Assembly (NCBI GenBank): GCA_944359025.1
Contig: CALVSM010000003.1
Span: forward strand, 1 to 35,961
Reading direction: 5' to 3'
Length of the DNA stretch: 35,961 bases
Origin: an uncultured Bacilli bacterium
GTDB lineage: Bacteria > Bacillota_I > Bacilli_A > RF39 > UBA660
In this document: piece after piece, positions 26,493 to 35,853 of the stretch
Layout: every line of letters begins with the position of its first letter
How positions within the stretch are numbered: the first letter of the stretch is position 1
Translations under genes and position numbers: made by a program
Notes under the pieces: model-generated
Database searches by the model: none
What the model was told of the DNA's origin: nothing
What the model saw: the letters and a program-made list of their open reading frames with translations, nothing else

Positions 26493-27056
26493 CTATACTT
26501 TTTCAATTCTTGTCCCTGTAAACTTATCGGCAATTCCCTGTCTGTTCTTACTATATAATACCATAAAAGCATTGATAATTACCACTAAAATTTGGAAAAA
26601 GCCCAATAAATTAATCAAAATGAAATAAATATTATCATTTGTTAAATATAAAATTATAAACATAAAAAACATATAACCTAAACCATTGATAATAACTGCT
26701 CTTCCAACATAGTCTTCAAGTTGGATATTTTTTTTAGTTGTTTTTATTTTCAATATTTTTTGTCCAATAGTTTGACCATTACTCATAAAAGGAATAATAA
26801 CAAAAAATATAACTATCAAAACTGTTCCAATGATATTTATCCCTAAATTATTTTTATCGATATTATGAGCAAGAATTATTGACTCATTAAAATAATCATC
26901 TATGTTTATTTTTTGCTCTAAATATTTTTCGTTTAAATTATTTAATTCTATCTCATATTGATTAATTGGTAAAGCTAATTTTATTAAACTTACTATAATA
27001 AAAATTAATGCCATATCAATTAGATAAGCTAACATTCTTTTAACTGCTATATTCAT
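26493..27056 (-). CDS. RDD family membrane protein
   Basis: 187 residues with three to four membrane helices. It starts 'MNIAVKRMLAYLIDMALIF', giving the Arg and Asp of the RDD signature, and 'GQTIGQKILKIK' is the usual second motif. RDD proteins are small membrane proteins, some linked to ion or osmolyte transport; the role is unknown. The start overlaps the end of dusB by 17 bases, with GAGGTAAG upstream, and the next gene follows after 11 bases. Confidence 0.85.
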   Translation of the reverse strand: MNIAVKRMLAYLIDMALIFIIVSLIKLALPINQYEIELNNLNEKYLEQKINIDDYFNESIILAHNIDKNNLGINIIGTVLIVIFFVIIPFMSNGQTIGQKILKIKTTKKNIQLEDYVGRAVIINGLGYMFFMFIILYLTNDNIYFILINLLGFFQILVVIINAFMVLYSKNRQGIADKFTGTRIEKV

Positions 27057-28008
27057 TTCTTACCTCACTAACCAACTTTATAAATTCTTCCTTTTTATTA
27101 ACTTTCATAAATTTTTGTTTATATTCTTTAGATATATTTTTTAAATAGTAACAAATATGTGTTCTCATCTCTAAAATAGCTATTCTTTCTGGTTTAAATT
27201 CTAGTAAATAGTTTAAATGTTTTAAAACCATATCTAACCGTTCATCGATTGTTACCTCTTTTATTTCTTGATTATTTAAATAATTTATACAATCTCTTAT
27301 TAACCAAGGATTACCTAATAAACCTCTACCAATCATAACAGCATCACATTTAGTTTCTTCTAACATTCTTTTAGCATCATAGCAAGTTTTAATATCACCA
27401 TTACCGATAACTGGAATACTTACATTTTCTTTTACTTGTTTTATAATATTCCAATTAGCTTTACCAGAATAACCTTGAGCTCTTGTCCTTGGATGAACAG
27501 TTATTGCGCTAGCACCTGCTTTTTCAACTATTTTAGCTATCTCTAAAGCATTGATACTTTTTTCATCCCAACCGCTTCTAATTTTCACTGTAACTGGAAT
27601 ATCTACGCTTTCCACTACGGCTTTTACTATTTCATACACTTTATTAGGATCTTTAAGTAAGGCACTACCTGCTTGCGCACGGGTGGCTACTTTGGGAACA
27701 GGGCATCCCATATTGATATCGATGATATCAGGATGCATATTTTTTTCAATATATTTAGCAGCATAAACAAAAGATTCTTTATCACTGCCAAATATTTGTT
27801 GGCTAATTGGTCGTTCCTCATCTTTCATATATAACATATCAATGGTTTTTTGACTGCCATAAAAAATAGCTTTATCACTGACCATTTCAGCAACTACTAA
27901 ACCACAGCCCATTTCTTTAGCAATTCTTCGAAAAGCACTATCCGAAATACCAGCCATTGGCGCCAAAACAATTGGGTTTTCTATTTCTACATTGCCTATT
28001 TTCCACAT
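27040..28008 (-). CDS. dusB: tRNA-dihydrouridine synthase
   Basis: 322 residues. A TIM-barrel flavoenzyme with 'IVLAPMAGISDSAFRRIA' (13-30), catalytic C102 in 'INMGCPVPKV', 'VKIRSGWD', 'HPRTRAQGYSGKANW', and FMN-binding 'GNGDI' and 'GRGLLGNPWL'. It reduces uridines in tRNA. It matches the Bacillus dus gene next to lysS (DusB-like by position). It is the first gene of a six-gene unit ending with ackA. Confidence 0.95.
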   Translation of the reverse strand: MWKIGNVEIENPIVLAPMAGISDSAFRRIAKEMGCGLVVAEMVSDKAIFYGSQKTIDMLYMKDEERPISQQIFGSDKESFVYAAKYIEKNMHPDIIDINMGCPVPKVATRAQAGSALLKDPNKVYEIVKAVVESVDIPVTVKIRSGWDEKSINALEIAKIVEKAGASAITVHPRTRAQGYSGKANWNIIKQVKENVSIPVIGNGDIKTCYDAKRMLEETKCDAVMIGRGLLGNPWLIRDCINYLNNQEIKEVTIDERLDMVLKHLNYLLEFKPERIAILEMRTHICYYLKNISKEYKQKFMKVNKKEEFIKLVSEVRNEYSS

Positions 28009-28025
28009 CTAAAACCACCATCATT

Positions 28026-28034
28026 ATTATATCA
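28026..28034 (-). promoter_or_regulatory. Extended -10 promoter of the dusB-to-ackA unit
   Basis: The minus strand reads TGATATAAT, an extended -10 motif, 17 bases before the dusB ATG. The -35 is weak. Confidence 0.6.
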
Positions 28035-28056
28035 TTTTTTTATAATTAACAAAAGT

Positions 28057-28084
28057 AAAAAATCAAAGTTAAAAGCACTTTGAT
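28057..28084 (-). terminator. Terminator of the gpmI-glycosidase unit
   Basis: On the minus strand ATCAAAGT (28077-28084) and ACTTTGAT (28062-28069) form an 8-bp stem, followed by TTTTTTAC. It begins right after the stop codon. Confidence 0.85.
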
Positions 28085-29080
28085 CTATTTTACTATCCAA
28101 GCATTAGGTAAACTTCGCTCACCTGTAGCTGAATAAGCAACTGGATGATTATAAACTTTACCATTAATGGCTAAAACACTAGAAGCACCACCATCTAAAT
28201 TAGCAGCATTATATGCTCCATATCTTTTAAAAATATTAATCATATCGATAACGGTAGCACCACCTCTAAAGCCATATTTATTGCCATTTCCTTCAATAGT
28301 TAAAAATAAAATTATTCCATCTTTTCTTTGTCCAATAGCTGTTCTTGGATTAACGCCATATCCACCATTACCTTGCGTAAAAGATGCTTTACCATTAACA
28401 ATTAAAAAGGGACCAAAACAAACAGCATCTCTAATTCCCATTTTAATAGCTTCTTCAGCTGTCATATAACCTAAAGTTAAAACATTATCTTTACTTATGC
28501 CAATAACTGAGTCTCTAATTCCATTAGCATCTTCAATTATTTTACCATTAGATATAAATATAGAATTAGCTTTAGCGCCATTACCCTGACCGCCCACATC
28601 AGAAAATCTACCACCATTAATAGCAACTATTGCATTGTTTTCTTGAGCCATCACGGATAAATGTTGTCCTTTAGTTCCATAAAATCTACTTTTAACGGTT
28701 GACACTCTAGAAGCATCATAAATAACGGTTAAATAAACGTGGTAATCTTTTTCATCAAACTCGATTATTTTATATAATTGACCTTCATCTCTTTTTAATA
28801 TTTGTTCTTCATAAATTGATTCATAAACAAGAGGATCATCATTATCAAATTCTATTTCTCCCGGATTAGTTTCTTCGCCAGTTTCTTCTAAATAATTTTT
28901 ACTTAAAATTTCTTTAATCTGTTCATCACTATATAAAATATAAGCTAAATACTTATGGCTTTTAGTATCCATCGCAGTTGTGACAAACATATCACGAAAA
29001 CCACTATAAGGACCATATGCTAACAATAAGCAAAAAATAGCAATAATATCCAAAATAGCTAAAATTATTACTTTTTTCAT
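28085..29080 (-). CDS. Phosphodiester glycosidase family (NAGPA-like) membrane-anchored protein
   Basis: 331 residues with one N-terminal membrane anchor (about 4-24) and an outside domain of the phosphodiester alpha-N-acetylglucosaminidase family (formerly DUF2233). Signatures are 'AIVAINGGRFSD', 'ISNGKII', 'CFGPFLIVNGK', 'NPRTAIGQRKDG', 'GGATVIDMINIF' and 'NLDGGASSVLAINGKV'. Family enzymes cleave sugar phosphodiesters, and some bacterial members act on wall teichoic-type polymers; the substrate here is unknown. GAGGTGATG upstream of its ATG lies in the end of a tiny membrane ORF, so the two may be coupled. Confidence 0.9.
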   Translation of the reverse strand: MKKVIILAILDIIAIFCLLLAYGPYSGFRDMFVTTAMDTKSHKYLAYILYSDEQIKEILSKNYLEETGEETNPGEIEFDNDDPLVYESIYEEQILKRDEGQLYKIIEFDEKDYHVYLTVIYDASRVSTVKSRFYGTKGQHLSVMAQENNAIVAINGGRFSDVGGQGNGAKANSIFISNGKIIEDANGIRDSVIGISKDNVLTLGYMTAEEAIKMGIRDAVCFGPFLIVNGKASFTQGNGGYGVNPRTAIGQRKDGIILFLTIEGNGNKYGFRGGATVIDMINIFKRYGAYNAANLDGGASSVLAINGKVYNHPVAYSATGERSLPNAWIVK

Positions 29081-29086
29081 ACGACA

Positions 29087-29197
29087 TCACCTCATGGTTA
29101 TATAAAAATAGATAAATCTTCCAACGTAAAAAAATACCATAAAACTTAAAAATATTATGCTAACAGTTATAAAAATTTTAGTTATTTTTTCTTTCAA
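29087..29197 (-). CDS. Possible small membrane protein, 36 residues
   Basis: A short frame starts at a TTG (29195-29197) inside the gpmI end and stops at TGA just before the glycosidase gene. The product would be KEKITKIF followed by a single hydrophobic helix (ITVSIIFLSFMVFFYVG) and a short aromatic tail. The glycosidase ribosome binding site GAGGTGATG lies across its last codons, a coupling pattern seen between real genes in this window. Against it: a TTG start, no clear ribosome binding site of its own, and T-rich DNA that gives hydrophobic frames by chance. Confidence 0.4.
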   Translation of the reverse strand: MKEKITKIFITVSIIFLSFMVFFYVGRFIYFYITMR

Positions 29198-30665
29198 TTA
29201 GAATTTCCCCTGTCATTTCTTTAGGTATTTTTTCCTTTAATAAATAAAGTATGGTTGGAGCGATATCTCCCAATTTACCATTTTTTAATTTACAATTTTT
29301 CGTTATTAAAAACGGTACTTTATTAGTGGTATGACTTGTTAAAATATTATTATTAGAATCGATCATTTCTTCACAATTACCATGATCAGCAGTAATCATC
29401 ATTATTCCATTTAAACTAATAATTTTTTCATATAGTTTATATACACATTCATCTAATGTTTCCACAGCTTTAATCGCCGCATCTAAATTACCGGTATGAC
29501 CTACCATATCACCATTGGCAAAATTCAAAATTATAATATCATAATTATCTATTTTTTCTAATAAAGTATCGGTTATTTCATAAGCGCTCATCTCTGGCTT
29601 TAAATCATAAGTAGCTACTTTAGGGGAAGGTATTAATATTCGATCACAGTTTTTTAAATCTAATTCTTTTCCCCCATCAAAAAAATAAGTAACATGAGCA
29701 TATTTTTCTGTTTCGGCAATTCTTAATTGTTTATATCCTAATTTAGAAATATATTCACCTAATGGGTTAACTACTTCATTTAATTCATATATAGTATCAT
29801 TAATTACTTCATCACTTACTGGCATCATCGTTAATAATTTAATATTAACTTGTTTTTTTCTTTTAAACCCTTTAAAGCCTTTATTACTTAAAGCACTCCC
29901 TAATTCTCTTAATCTATCCGGCCTAAAGTTGAAGAAAATTATTCCATCATTATCATTAACGATACCATCTTCATCGATTAAACCAGGTAAAATAAATTCA
30001 TCAGTTATATTATTTTCATAATTAGATTTAATAGCTTCTTTAACACTTAAATATTTACTATCAGATGTACCAGTTATAACATCATATGTTTTTTCAATAC
30101 GATCATATCTATTGTCTCTATCCATCGCATAATATCTACCACTTATACTGGCTATAATACCATTTTTTAAATCTAATGATTCGATATAACTTAAACTACT
30201 ATTAGGTAAAGTATCTCTACCATCAGTAAAAATATGTAGACAAAAATTGACCTTGTTTTTATAACATAAATTAATTAAAGCTTGTAAATGATTTAAAGAT
30301 GAATGTACTCCGCCATCACTAACTAGTCCCATTAAATGTAATTTACTATTATTCTTTTTAACATAATCAAACATAGCTAATATTTTTTTATTTTGATTAA
30401 AGTTTTTATTTTTTATTTCTTGATTAATGTATTGAATACTTTGATAAACTATTCTTCCTGCGCCAATATTAGAATGCCCGACTTCACTATTACCCATTTG
30501 TCCTTTAGGTAGTCCTACTTTTTCTCCACTAGCTTCTAGTCTAGAACTAGGATACTTCTTAAATAATTCATCTAAATGCGGAGTATTAGCTAGTTTATAA
30601 GCATTTCCTTTAATATTTTTATTAATTCCTACTCCATCTAATATACATAATAATAATGGTTTCAT
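29178..30665 (-). CDS. gpmI: 2,3-bisphosphoglycerate-independent phosphoglycerate mutase
   Basis: 495 residues. The N-terminal metal ligand is D10 in 'ILDGVG' and the phospho-serine is S60 in 'GQMGNSEVGH'; 'SDGGVHSSLNHL', 'TDGRDTLP', 'GRYYAMDRDNR' and 'TADHGNCEEM' are the remaining signatures. The Mn-dependent glycolytic enzyme interconverts 3- and 2-phosphoglycerate. The ATG at 30665 is preferred over an in-frame upstream start because AGGAG precedes it and MKPLLLCILDG matches the family. The other usual glycolytic neighbours are not here. Confidence 0.97.
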   Translation of the reverse strand: MKPLLLCILDGVGINKNIKGNAYKLANTPHLDELFKKYPSSRLEASGEKVGLPKGQMGNSEVGHSNIGAGRIVYQSIQYINQEIKNKNFNQNKKILAMFDYVKKNNSKLHLMGLVSDGGVHSSLNHLQALINLCYKNKVNFCLHIFTDGRDTLPNSSLSYIESLDLKNGIIASISGRYYAMDRDNRYDRIEKTYDVITGTSDSKYLSVKEAIKSNYENNITDEFILPGLIDEDGIVNDNDGIIFFNFRPDRLRELGSALSNKGFKGFKRKKQVNIKLLTMMPVSDEVINDTIYELNEVVNPLGEYISKLGYKQLRIAETEKYAHVTYFFDGGKELDLKNCDRILIPSPKVATYDLKPEMSAYEITDTLLEKIDNYDIIILNFANGDMVGHTGNLDAAIKAVETLDECVYKLYEKIISLNGIMMITADHGNCEEMIDSNNNILTSHTTNKVPFLITKNCKLKNGKLGDIAPTILYLLKEKIPKEMTGEILIERKNN

Positions 30666-30683
30666 TAAATCAACTCCTATTAT

Positions 30684-30711
30684 ATTATACATTATTTAAT
30701 CTAAAATTCAA
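30684..30711 (-). promoter_or_regulatory. Promoter of gpmI
   Basis: A perfect TATAAT (30684-30689, minus strand) is preceded by ATG and, 16 bases upstream, by TTGAAT (30706-30711). Confidence 0.55.
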
Positions 30712-30720
30712 ACCAATTAT

Positions 30721-30749
30721 TTAAAAACCTTGTCTTTTAAAACAAGGTT
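30721..30749 (-). terminator. Terminator of the HD-domain gene
   Basis: On the minus strand AACCTTGT and ACAAGGTT form an 8-bp stem (30742-30749 with 30726-30733), followed by TTTAAATAA. The stop codon is at its edge. Confidence 0.75.
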
Positions 30750-31635
30750 ATCTAATAGTAATTCCATCACTATTTTTAACTTTTTCATCTAACTTTTGAA
30801 TCGTAACATCAAAAGCATCTAAAACATAAGGATTATTTCTTTTTTCTTTGAGACGATGTAATATATTTTCTTCTTTAATCACTTCGGCTACACTTAATAA
30901 TTTAATTTGATTAATAAAGCTTAATCTAACTAATTCTCCGACATTATTGTTCCATAAGCCTTTTGCTTTTAATTCAGCTATATTTAAATATTCTCCTTTA
31001 TAAAACATAGCAAACACTTTAGAATCTATTTTAGAATCACATTTACTAGGTGTCCAACGACCATCCAAGATTTGATGATATATATCAAGACGATCGACAT
31101 CTTGAACAATTTGGGTAATTGTATCGATTACTTTTCTTTTAGTATCTATATCGGCTTTTAAGAAAAATTCATAAGCATCTTCACTTTTAAGTAAATCACT
31201 ACATAAAACTAACAAAGATTTTGAATCGACGATTTTAGTTACATGGTCGTTAACAACATCGCTAATAGCTTCATCAAATACTCTCGTATTAGGAATTTGT
31301 TGTTTAATTAACCCCGATAATAAAACTACTTTACCTAAATCACCATGATTTTTATAACCATAATTAATTAATTTAGTATCATCAAAAGTAGCAGTATAAC
31401 GGGCCTGTCTAAATCGGCCAATATCATGATCTAAAAAAGTTATACGCGCTAATTCTTTAAAAGAATCATTAAAGCCTAATTTTTCTAAAACTTTAGTTCC
31501 ATCAGATACAACTTCATGGGAATGAACTATTTTCCGTTCCATTAAAGCTATAATTTGATCTTTGTCGCCAATGATACTCTTTTTTTCTAATTCAATATGC
31601 TTTTTAAAATATTCTAATGCATTTAAGTATAGCAT
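30748..31635 (-). CDS. HD-domain phosphohydrolase-like protein
   Basis: 295 residues. Metal-binding residues of an HD domain can be followed: 'HSHEV' (about 38-42), 'LDHDIGRF' with the HD pair at about 70-71, 'NDHV' and the late Asp in 'QDVDRLDIY'. The C-terminal third is helical without a recognised fold. HD proteins hydrolyse phosphoesters such as nucleotides or cyclic nucleotides; the substrate is unknown. The second Met (31635) is chosen because GAGGG would sit directly against the first ATG (31641). It follows rbfA, where Bacillus carries truB. Confidence 0.8.
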   Translation of the reverse strand: MLYLNALEYFKKHIELEKKSIIGDKDQIIALMERKIVHSHEVVSDGTKVLEKLGFNDSFKELARITFLDHDIGRFRQARYTATFDDTKLINYGYKNHGDLGKVVLLSGLIKQQIPNTRVFDEAISDVVNDHVTKIVDSKSLLVLCSDLLKSEDAYEFFLKADIDTKRKVIDTITQIVQDVDRLDIYHQILDGRWTPSKCDSKIDSKVFAMFYKGEYLNIAELKAKGLWNNNVGELVRLSFINQIKLLSVAEVIKEENILHRLKEKRNNPYVLDAFDVTIQKLDEKVKNSDGITIR

Positions 31636-31662
31636 AATCATCCCTCTTTTAATTAGGGCTTT

Positions 31663-31691
31663 ACTTTATCATAAATAATAACTATTGTCAA
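31663..31691 (-). promoter_or_regulatory. Promoter of the HD-domain gene
   Basis: On the minus strand TTGACA (31686-31691) lies 17 bases from TAAAGT (31663-31668), with TGA before the -10. The -35 overlaps the end of rbfA. Confidence 0.6.
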
Positions 31692-32032
31692 ATTTCGTCT
31701 TCGTGAATTTTATCGATTATATCTTCTATTTTTTTACCATATTCAATCGATTCATCATAGACAAATTCTAATTCGGGAGTATGTCTTATATCGATTCTTT
31801 CCGCTAATTCACGACGGATAAAGCCACTAGCATCTTTTAAAACCTTTAAAGTAGTTTCTTTTTTAGCATCATCTAAAACAGTAACGTATATTTTAGCATA
31901 ACTTAAATCACTACTTAATTTACAATCAGTAACAGTTACGAATTTAATATCAGCATCTTTAATCTCATAAGCTAAAATATAACTTATTTCTTTAACAATA
32001 TTACTAGCAATTCGGTCTATTTTAACACTCAT
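31688..32032 (-). CDS. rbfA: Ribosome-binding factor A
   Basis: 114 residues, a single KH-like RbfA domain: '[15 protein letters not shown]', '[20 protein letters not shown]', '[23 protein letters not shown]'. It assists 30S maturation. Its ATG overlaps the infB stop (ATGA). It is the last gene of the rimP unit, as in Bacillus. Confidence 0.97.
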   Translation of the reverse strand: MSVKIDRIASNIVKEISYILAYEIKDADIKFVTVTDCKLSSDLSYAKIYVTVLDDAKKETTLKVLKDASGFIRRELAERIDIRHTPELEFVYDESIEYGKKIEDIIDKIHEDEI

Positions 32033-34101
32033 CTTTGAATCTCCACCATTTCATAAGCTTCGATGATATCGTTTTCTCTAATATCGTTATAGTTTTCAAT
32101 TGTAATACCACATTCTAAACCTTTTTTAACTTCTTTAACGGAATCTTTTTCTCTTTGAATAGAATTGATATTACCATCATAAATAACGACACCATCGCGA
32201 ATTAAACGTACTTTACTATCTCTTTTAATAATACCATCAGTTACATAAGATCCAGCAATAGTTCCCACTTTTGAAAATTTAAATATTTTTCTAACCTCAG
32301 CTGTACCTAATATTTTTTCTTCAAAAATAGGTTCTAGCATGCCTTTCATTGCTGCTTCCATTTCTTCAACTACTTTGTAAATGATATTATATAATCTAAT
32401 TTCGACACCTTGATCTTTAGCGTATTCTTTTAAAGTATTATTTGGTCTTACATTAAAACCAATTACAATAGCATTACTAGCTTTAGCTAAGACAATATCA
32501 CTTTCTTTAATAGCACCAACACTACTTCTTATTACATTAACTTTAACGCCTTCAACATCTAGTTTTTCTAAAGCATTTTTAACAGCTTCACTACTACCAT
32601 TAACATCAGCTTTGATAATAACATTTATTTCTTTATTACCTTCTTTAATTTTATTAAATAAGTCATCTAAAGTAACGGCTTTAGTTGGATTTTGGTCTTT
32701 AATTTTAGCCATTTCTTTTCTTTTGATAGCAATATTACGTGCTTCTTTTTCTGATTCAAATGCCATAAATTTATCCCCAGCATTAGGTACTTCATTAATT
32801 CCTGTAATTTCAACTGGTTGTGATAAATAAGTGGAAGTTAAGTCCTTACCTTTATCATCTTTTAAAGTTCTAATTTTACCATAAGCATGACCAACGACAA
32901 TTGGATCACCTAATCTTAAAGTACCGTTTTGAACTAAAACTGTTACAATTGGACCTAAATGTTTATCTAATCTTGATTCTACTACTGTTCCAACGGCATA
33001 ACGATTAGGGTTTGCTCGATAATTATTCATCTCTGATACTAATAAAATATTATCTAATAAATCACTAATGCCTTCGCCCGTCTTAGCCGAAATCAAACTA
33101 ACTAAAGTATCTCCTCCCCAAGATTCAGGAGTAAGCCCATGTTCAGTTAATTGGGTTAAAACTCTTTCGACATTAGCTTCTGGTTTATCAATTTTATTAA
33201 TAGCGACAATAATTGGTACATTAGCAGCTTTAGCATGATCAATTACTTCTTCAGTTTGTGGCATAATACCATCATCAGCAGCAACTATAATAACAACAAT
33301 ATCAGTAATACTAGCTCCCCTAGCTCGCATTTCGGTAAATGCTGCATGCCCTGGAGTATCGATAAAAGTGACATAATTATCATTAACTTTTACTTGATAG
33401 GCACTAATAGCTTGCGTAATTCCGCCAGCTTCACCACTTGCAACATCCGTTTTTCTAATCGCATCTAATAAAGTTGTTTTACCATGATCAACATGGCCCA
33501 TAACCGTTACAACAGGTGGTCTTTTAATTAAATCTTCTTCTTTGTCGATTATTTCGTATTCTTCAAAATTAGTAACATCAGCAGTTTCTTCTCTTTTTAA
33601 TTCTTTGTTATAATCGATAGCCAATAATTCTGCATTTTCAAAACTAATACTATTATTAATAGTTGCCATAATACCTAAAGAAAACAACTTTTTAACTAAT
33701 TCACTACTATTTACTCCCAAACTATTTGCAAGTTCGCCAACAGTCATATTATCTTTATATAAAACAACATTATCATCACTAGCATTAGTCATTAATTTAG
33801 ATTTGTTTTTATACATTTCTTTTTTCTTTTGTTGAAAATCTTTTTTACTAGGTTTAACATCTTGTTTTTTCTTTAATTTTTGTTTACTAACTGAATCTTC
33901 AACTTTAATATTTTTATTTTCGATAATTTCTTCGACAATATCGTCCATTTCTTCAAAATCAGCATTATCCAACATTACGATATCATCTTCACTCAATAAA
34001 TCATTTTCATCGGTAGCATCAATTCCTAACTCCTCACACATTTTAAGAATGTCTGCTATTGTTTTGTTTACATCATTAGCGTATTCTAATACACTCATCA
34101 T
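32029..34101 (-). CDS. infB: Translation initiation factor IF-2
   Basis: About 690 residues. A charged, Lys-rich N-terminal region precedes a small IF2-N domain ('[22 protein letters not shown]'), the GTPase domain with '[14 protein letters not shown]', '[20 protein letters not shown]' and 'NKIDKP', and then domains II, III and C2. It brings initiator tRNA to the 30S subunit. The ATG at 34101 is preferred over an upstream GTG at 34110 because AGGAGG sits eight bases ahead. The ylxQ (L7Ae-like) gene, common between rnpM and infB, is absent. Confidence 0.98.
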   Translation of the reverse strand: MMSVLEYANDVNKTIADILKMCEELGIDATDENDLLSEDDIVMLDNADFEEMDDIVEEIIENKNIKVEDSVSKQKLKKKQDVKPSKKDFQQKKKEMYKNKSKLMTNASDDNVVLYKDNMTVGELANSLGVNSSELVKKLFSLGIMATINNSISFENAELLAIDYNKELKREETADVTNFEEYEIIDKEEDLIKRPPVVTVMGHVDHGKTTLLDAIRKTDVASGEAGGITQAISAYQVKVNDNYVTFIDTPGHAAFTEMRARGASITDIVVIIVAADDGIMPQTEEVIDHAKAANVPIIVAINKIDKPEANVERVLTQLTEHGLTPESWGGDTLVSLISAKTGEGISDLLDNILLVSEMNNYRANPNRYAVGTVVESRLDKHLGPIVTVLVQNGTLRLGDPIVVGHAYGKIRTLKDDKGKDLTSTYLSQPVEITGINEVPNAGDKFMAFESEKEARNIAIKRKEMAKIKDQNPTKAVTLDDLFNKIKEGNKEINVIIKADVNGSSEAVKNALEKLDVEGVKVNVIRSSVGAIKESDIVLAKASNAIVIGFNVRPNNTLKEYAKDQGVEIRLYNIIYKVVEEMEAAMKGMLEPIFEEKILGTAEVRKIFKFSKVGTIAGSYVTDGIIKRDSKVRLIRDGVVIYDGNINSIQREKDSVKEVKKGLECGITIENYNDIRENDIIEAYEMVEIQR

Positions 34102-34113
34102 AATAAACACCTC

Positions 34114-34371
34114 CTATAATAAATTTTTTAATTCGTCATAAATCGCATCCTTAACCTCAATTTCTAAAATTCTATCTAAAATTTTACTTTTTTTAGCTTT
34201 TTCAAATACAGCTAAATCTTTTTTTAAATAAGCGCCACGTCCATTAGCTTTACCAGTTAAATCAATTACTACATCGTATTCTGGTGTCCTAACTACTCTA
34301 ACCAATTCCATTTTGGGTAATTTTTCTTTAGTTACAACACAAGTTCGCATTGGTATTTTTTTTACTTTCAA
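34114..34371 (-). CDS. rnpM: RNase P modulator RnpM (YlxR)
   Basis: 85 residues of the YlxR family: 'KIPMRTCVVTKEKLPKMELVRVV' in two parts and 'GKANGRGAYLKKD'. YlxR binds RNA and, in Bacillus, was shown to modulate RNase P activity; this window also encodes the RNase P RNA. The start is TTG at 34371: GAGG lies eight bases upstream, across the nusA stop codon, and the product begins MKVKKIPMRTC as in relatives. A longer frame from 34395 has no such site. Confidence 0.92.
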   Translation of the reverse strand: MKVKKIPMRTCVVTKEKLPKMELVRVVRTPEYDVVIDLTGKANGRGAYLKKDLAVFEKAKKSKILDRILEIEVKDAIYDELKNLL

Positions 34372-34384
34372 ATTACTCACCTCA

Positions 34385-35542
34385 TTATGCGACAATATTA
34401 ATGCCCATTTCTTTAGCTTGTTCGATTGTTTTGATATCTAATTTATATTTAGTTAATCTTGAAGCTAATTTAACATTTAAACCTTTTTTCCCGATTGCTA
34501 AAGATAAATTATCATCATCAACGACAACTAAAGCTTCTTGTTTTTTCTCGTCAGTTATAAAAACATGTAGATTTTTAGCTGGTGATAAAGCATTTTCAAT
34601 AAATTTAACTTTATCAGTTGTATAAGCTACTATATCAACTTTTTCTGGTCCTAATTCTTTTAATATATTAGCGATTCTCATTCCTTTTTCACCAATACAA
34701 GAACCAATTGGATCGACATTAGAATTTTCGGAATAAACAGCTATTTTAGTTCTAACACCAGCTTCACGTGCTACACTGTAAACTAAAATAATACCTTCGT
34801 TAATTTCAGGAATTTCTAATTCAAATAATCTTTTAACAAACCCATAATGATTACGTGATAATAAAATAAATGGTCCTTTACTTGTACTTTCCACTTTAGT
34901 GACATATACTTTAATACTTGAACCCATTTTTATTTTCTCACCTGGAATAATTTCTGATTTTGGTAAAATTCCTTGGGTTCTTCCTAAATCAATATAATAG
35001 TTTCTTACATCTTCCATAGCAACTAAACCAGTAACTAATTCATCTTGTTTGTCAGCAAATTCATCCATAATAATCGTTTTTTCAGCTTCTTTTATTTTTT
35101 GAATAACTACTTGTTTAGCTGTAGCAGCTGCAACTCTACCAAAATCTCTTGGGGTTACTTCTTCTTCGATTGTTTCACCAACATTTATATCAGGTACAAT
35201 TTTTCTAGCTTCTTCTAAAGTAATATGAATACGTGGATCAAAAATATAAGGTTTTTCAACTTCAATCATTTTTCCTTCTTCTTCTGATTCTGTATCTTCT
35301 ACTTCGATCATAATTGGCTCTAAGGCTTCGTGTTCCTCATCTAAAACAACAGTCTTATAAGAATATACATGAATTTCTCCTTCTTCTTTATCAATAGAAA
35401 CCCGAACATTAGTTAATGATTTATAATTTTTTTTATAAGCTGATGTTAAAGCTAACTCTAATGCTTCATAAATAACATCTTCTTTTATTCCTTTTTCTTT
35501 AACTAATAAATTAACTGCTTTTTTAAACTCTTTAGTGTCCAT
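34385..35542 (-). CDS. nusA: Transcription termination/antitermination factor NusA
   Basis: 385 residues. The N-terminal RNA polymerase-binding domain (about 1-125) is followed by an S1 domain and two KH domains ('DPIGSCIGEKGMRIANILKEL' and 'LAIGKKGLNVKLASRLT'). No C-terminal acidic repeats, as usual in Bacillota. The ATG at 35542 has AAGGAAG upstream; longer in-frame starts lie inside rimP. It is the second gene of the unit and a likely regulator of the leader at 35817-35837. Confidence 0.98.
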   Translation of the reverse strand: MDTKEFKKAVNLLVKEKGIKEDVIYEALELALTSAYKKNYKSLTNVRVSIDKEEGEIHVYSYKTVVLDEEHEALEPIMIEVEDTESEEEGKMIEVEKPYIFDPRIHITLEEARKIVPDINVGETIEEEVTPRDFGRVAAATAKQVVIQKIKEAEKTIIMDEFADKQDELVTGLVAMEDVRNYYIDLGRTQGILPKSEIIPGEKIKMGSSIKVYVTKVESTSKGPFILLSRNHYGFVKRLFELEIPEINEGIILVYSVAREAGVRTKIAVYSENSNVDPIGSCIGEKGMRIANILKELGPEKVDIVAYTTDKVKFIENALSPAKNLHVFITDEKKQEALVVVDDDNLSLAIGKKGLNVKLASRLTKYKLDIKTIEQAKEMGINIVA

Positions 35543-35543
35543 T

Positions 35544-35795
35544 TTATTCACTTCCTTTCTCTTTAGAACAAATATCCACAATATAACTTTCGTCGATAAA
35601 ATCAATATTGTCTAAAATTGGGTCTAAAACTTCATTAACTTTAACACAATCGTTAACATTAATTAACCCTTCGTTTTTATCGATAACGATTCTTAAAAAA
35701 TTAGTATTGTTTTCTTGGATGTACATAACATCATCTAAAATATACCCTGCATCAATAATTGGTTTTTCAATTAAATCTCTTATTTTTTCTATCAT
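35544..35795 (-). CDS. rimP: Ribosome maturation factor RimP, N-terminal domain only
   Basis: 83 residues beginning MIEKIRDLIEKPIIDAGYIL. 'NFLRIVIDKNEGLINVNDC' and 'IVDICSKEKG' correspond to the first domain of RimP up to its 'SSPG' link; the second, SH3-like domain (about 70 residues in Bacillus RimP) is missing. The stop comes directly before the nusA ribosome binding site, which leaves no room for a frameshifted remainder. The position ahead of nusA supports the identity. GGAGG precedes the ATG at 35795. RimP helps early 30S assembly; whether the short form works is not known. Confidence 0.85.
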   Translation of the reverse strand: MIEKIRDLIEKPIIDAGYILDDVMYIQENNTNFLRIVIDKNEGLINVNDCVKVNEVLDPILDNIDFIDESYIVDICSKEKGSE

Positions 35796-35816
35796 AATTC
35801 CTCCAACTATATTAAA

Positions 35817-35837
35817 GAGTGGGATTAAGTCCCACTC
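35817..35837 (-). promoter_or_regulatory. Probable attenuator hairpin in the rimP-nusA leader
   Basis: On the minus strand GAGTGGGA (35830-35837) pairs with TCCCACTC (35817-35824) around CTTAA, followed by TTTAATAT. It sits between the promoter and the rimP start. A strong stem with a weak U-tract in front of nusA fits a NusA-dependent terminator; autoregulation of this operon by NusA is known in B. subtilis. The role here is inferred. Confidence 0.65.
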
Positions 35838-35853
35838 CTCATGTAACACCAAT

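Noticed and set aside
35544..35600. Frameshift in rimP
   Set aside because: After the stop codon only the nusA ribosome binding site follows, and no frame downstream of it encodes the missing RimP domain.
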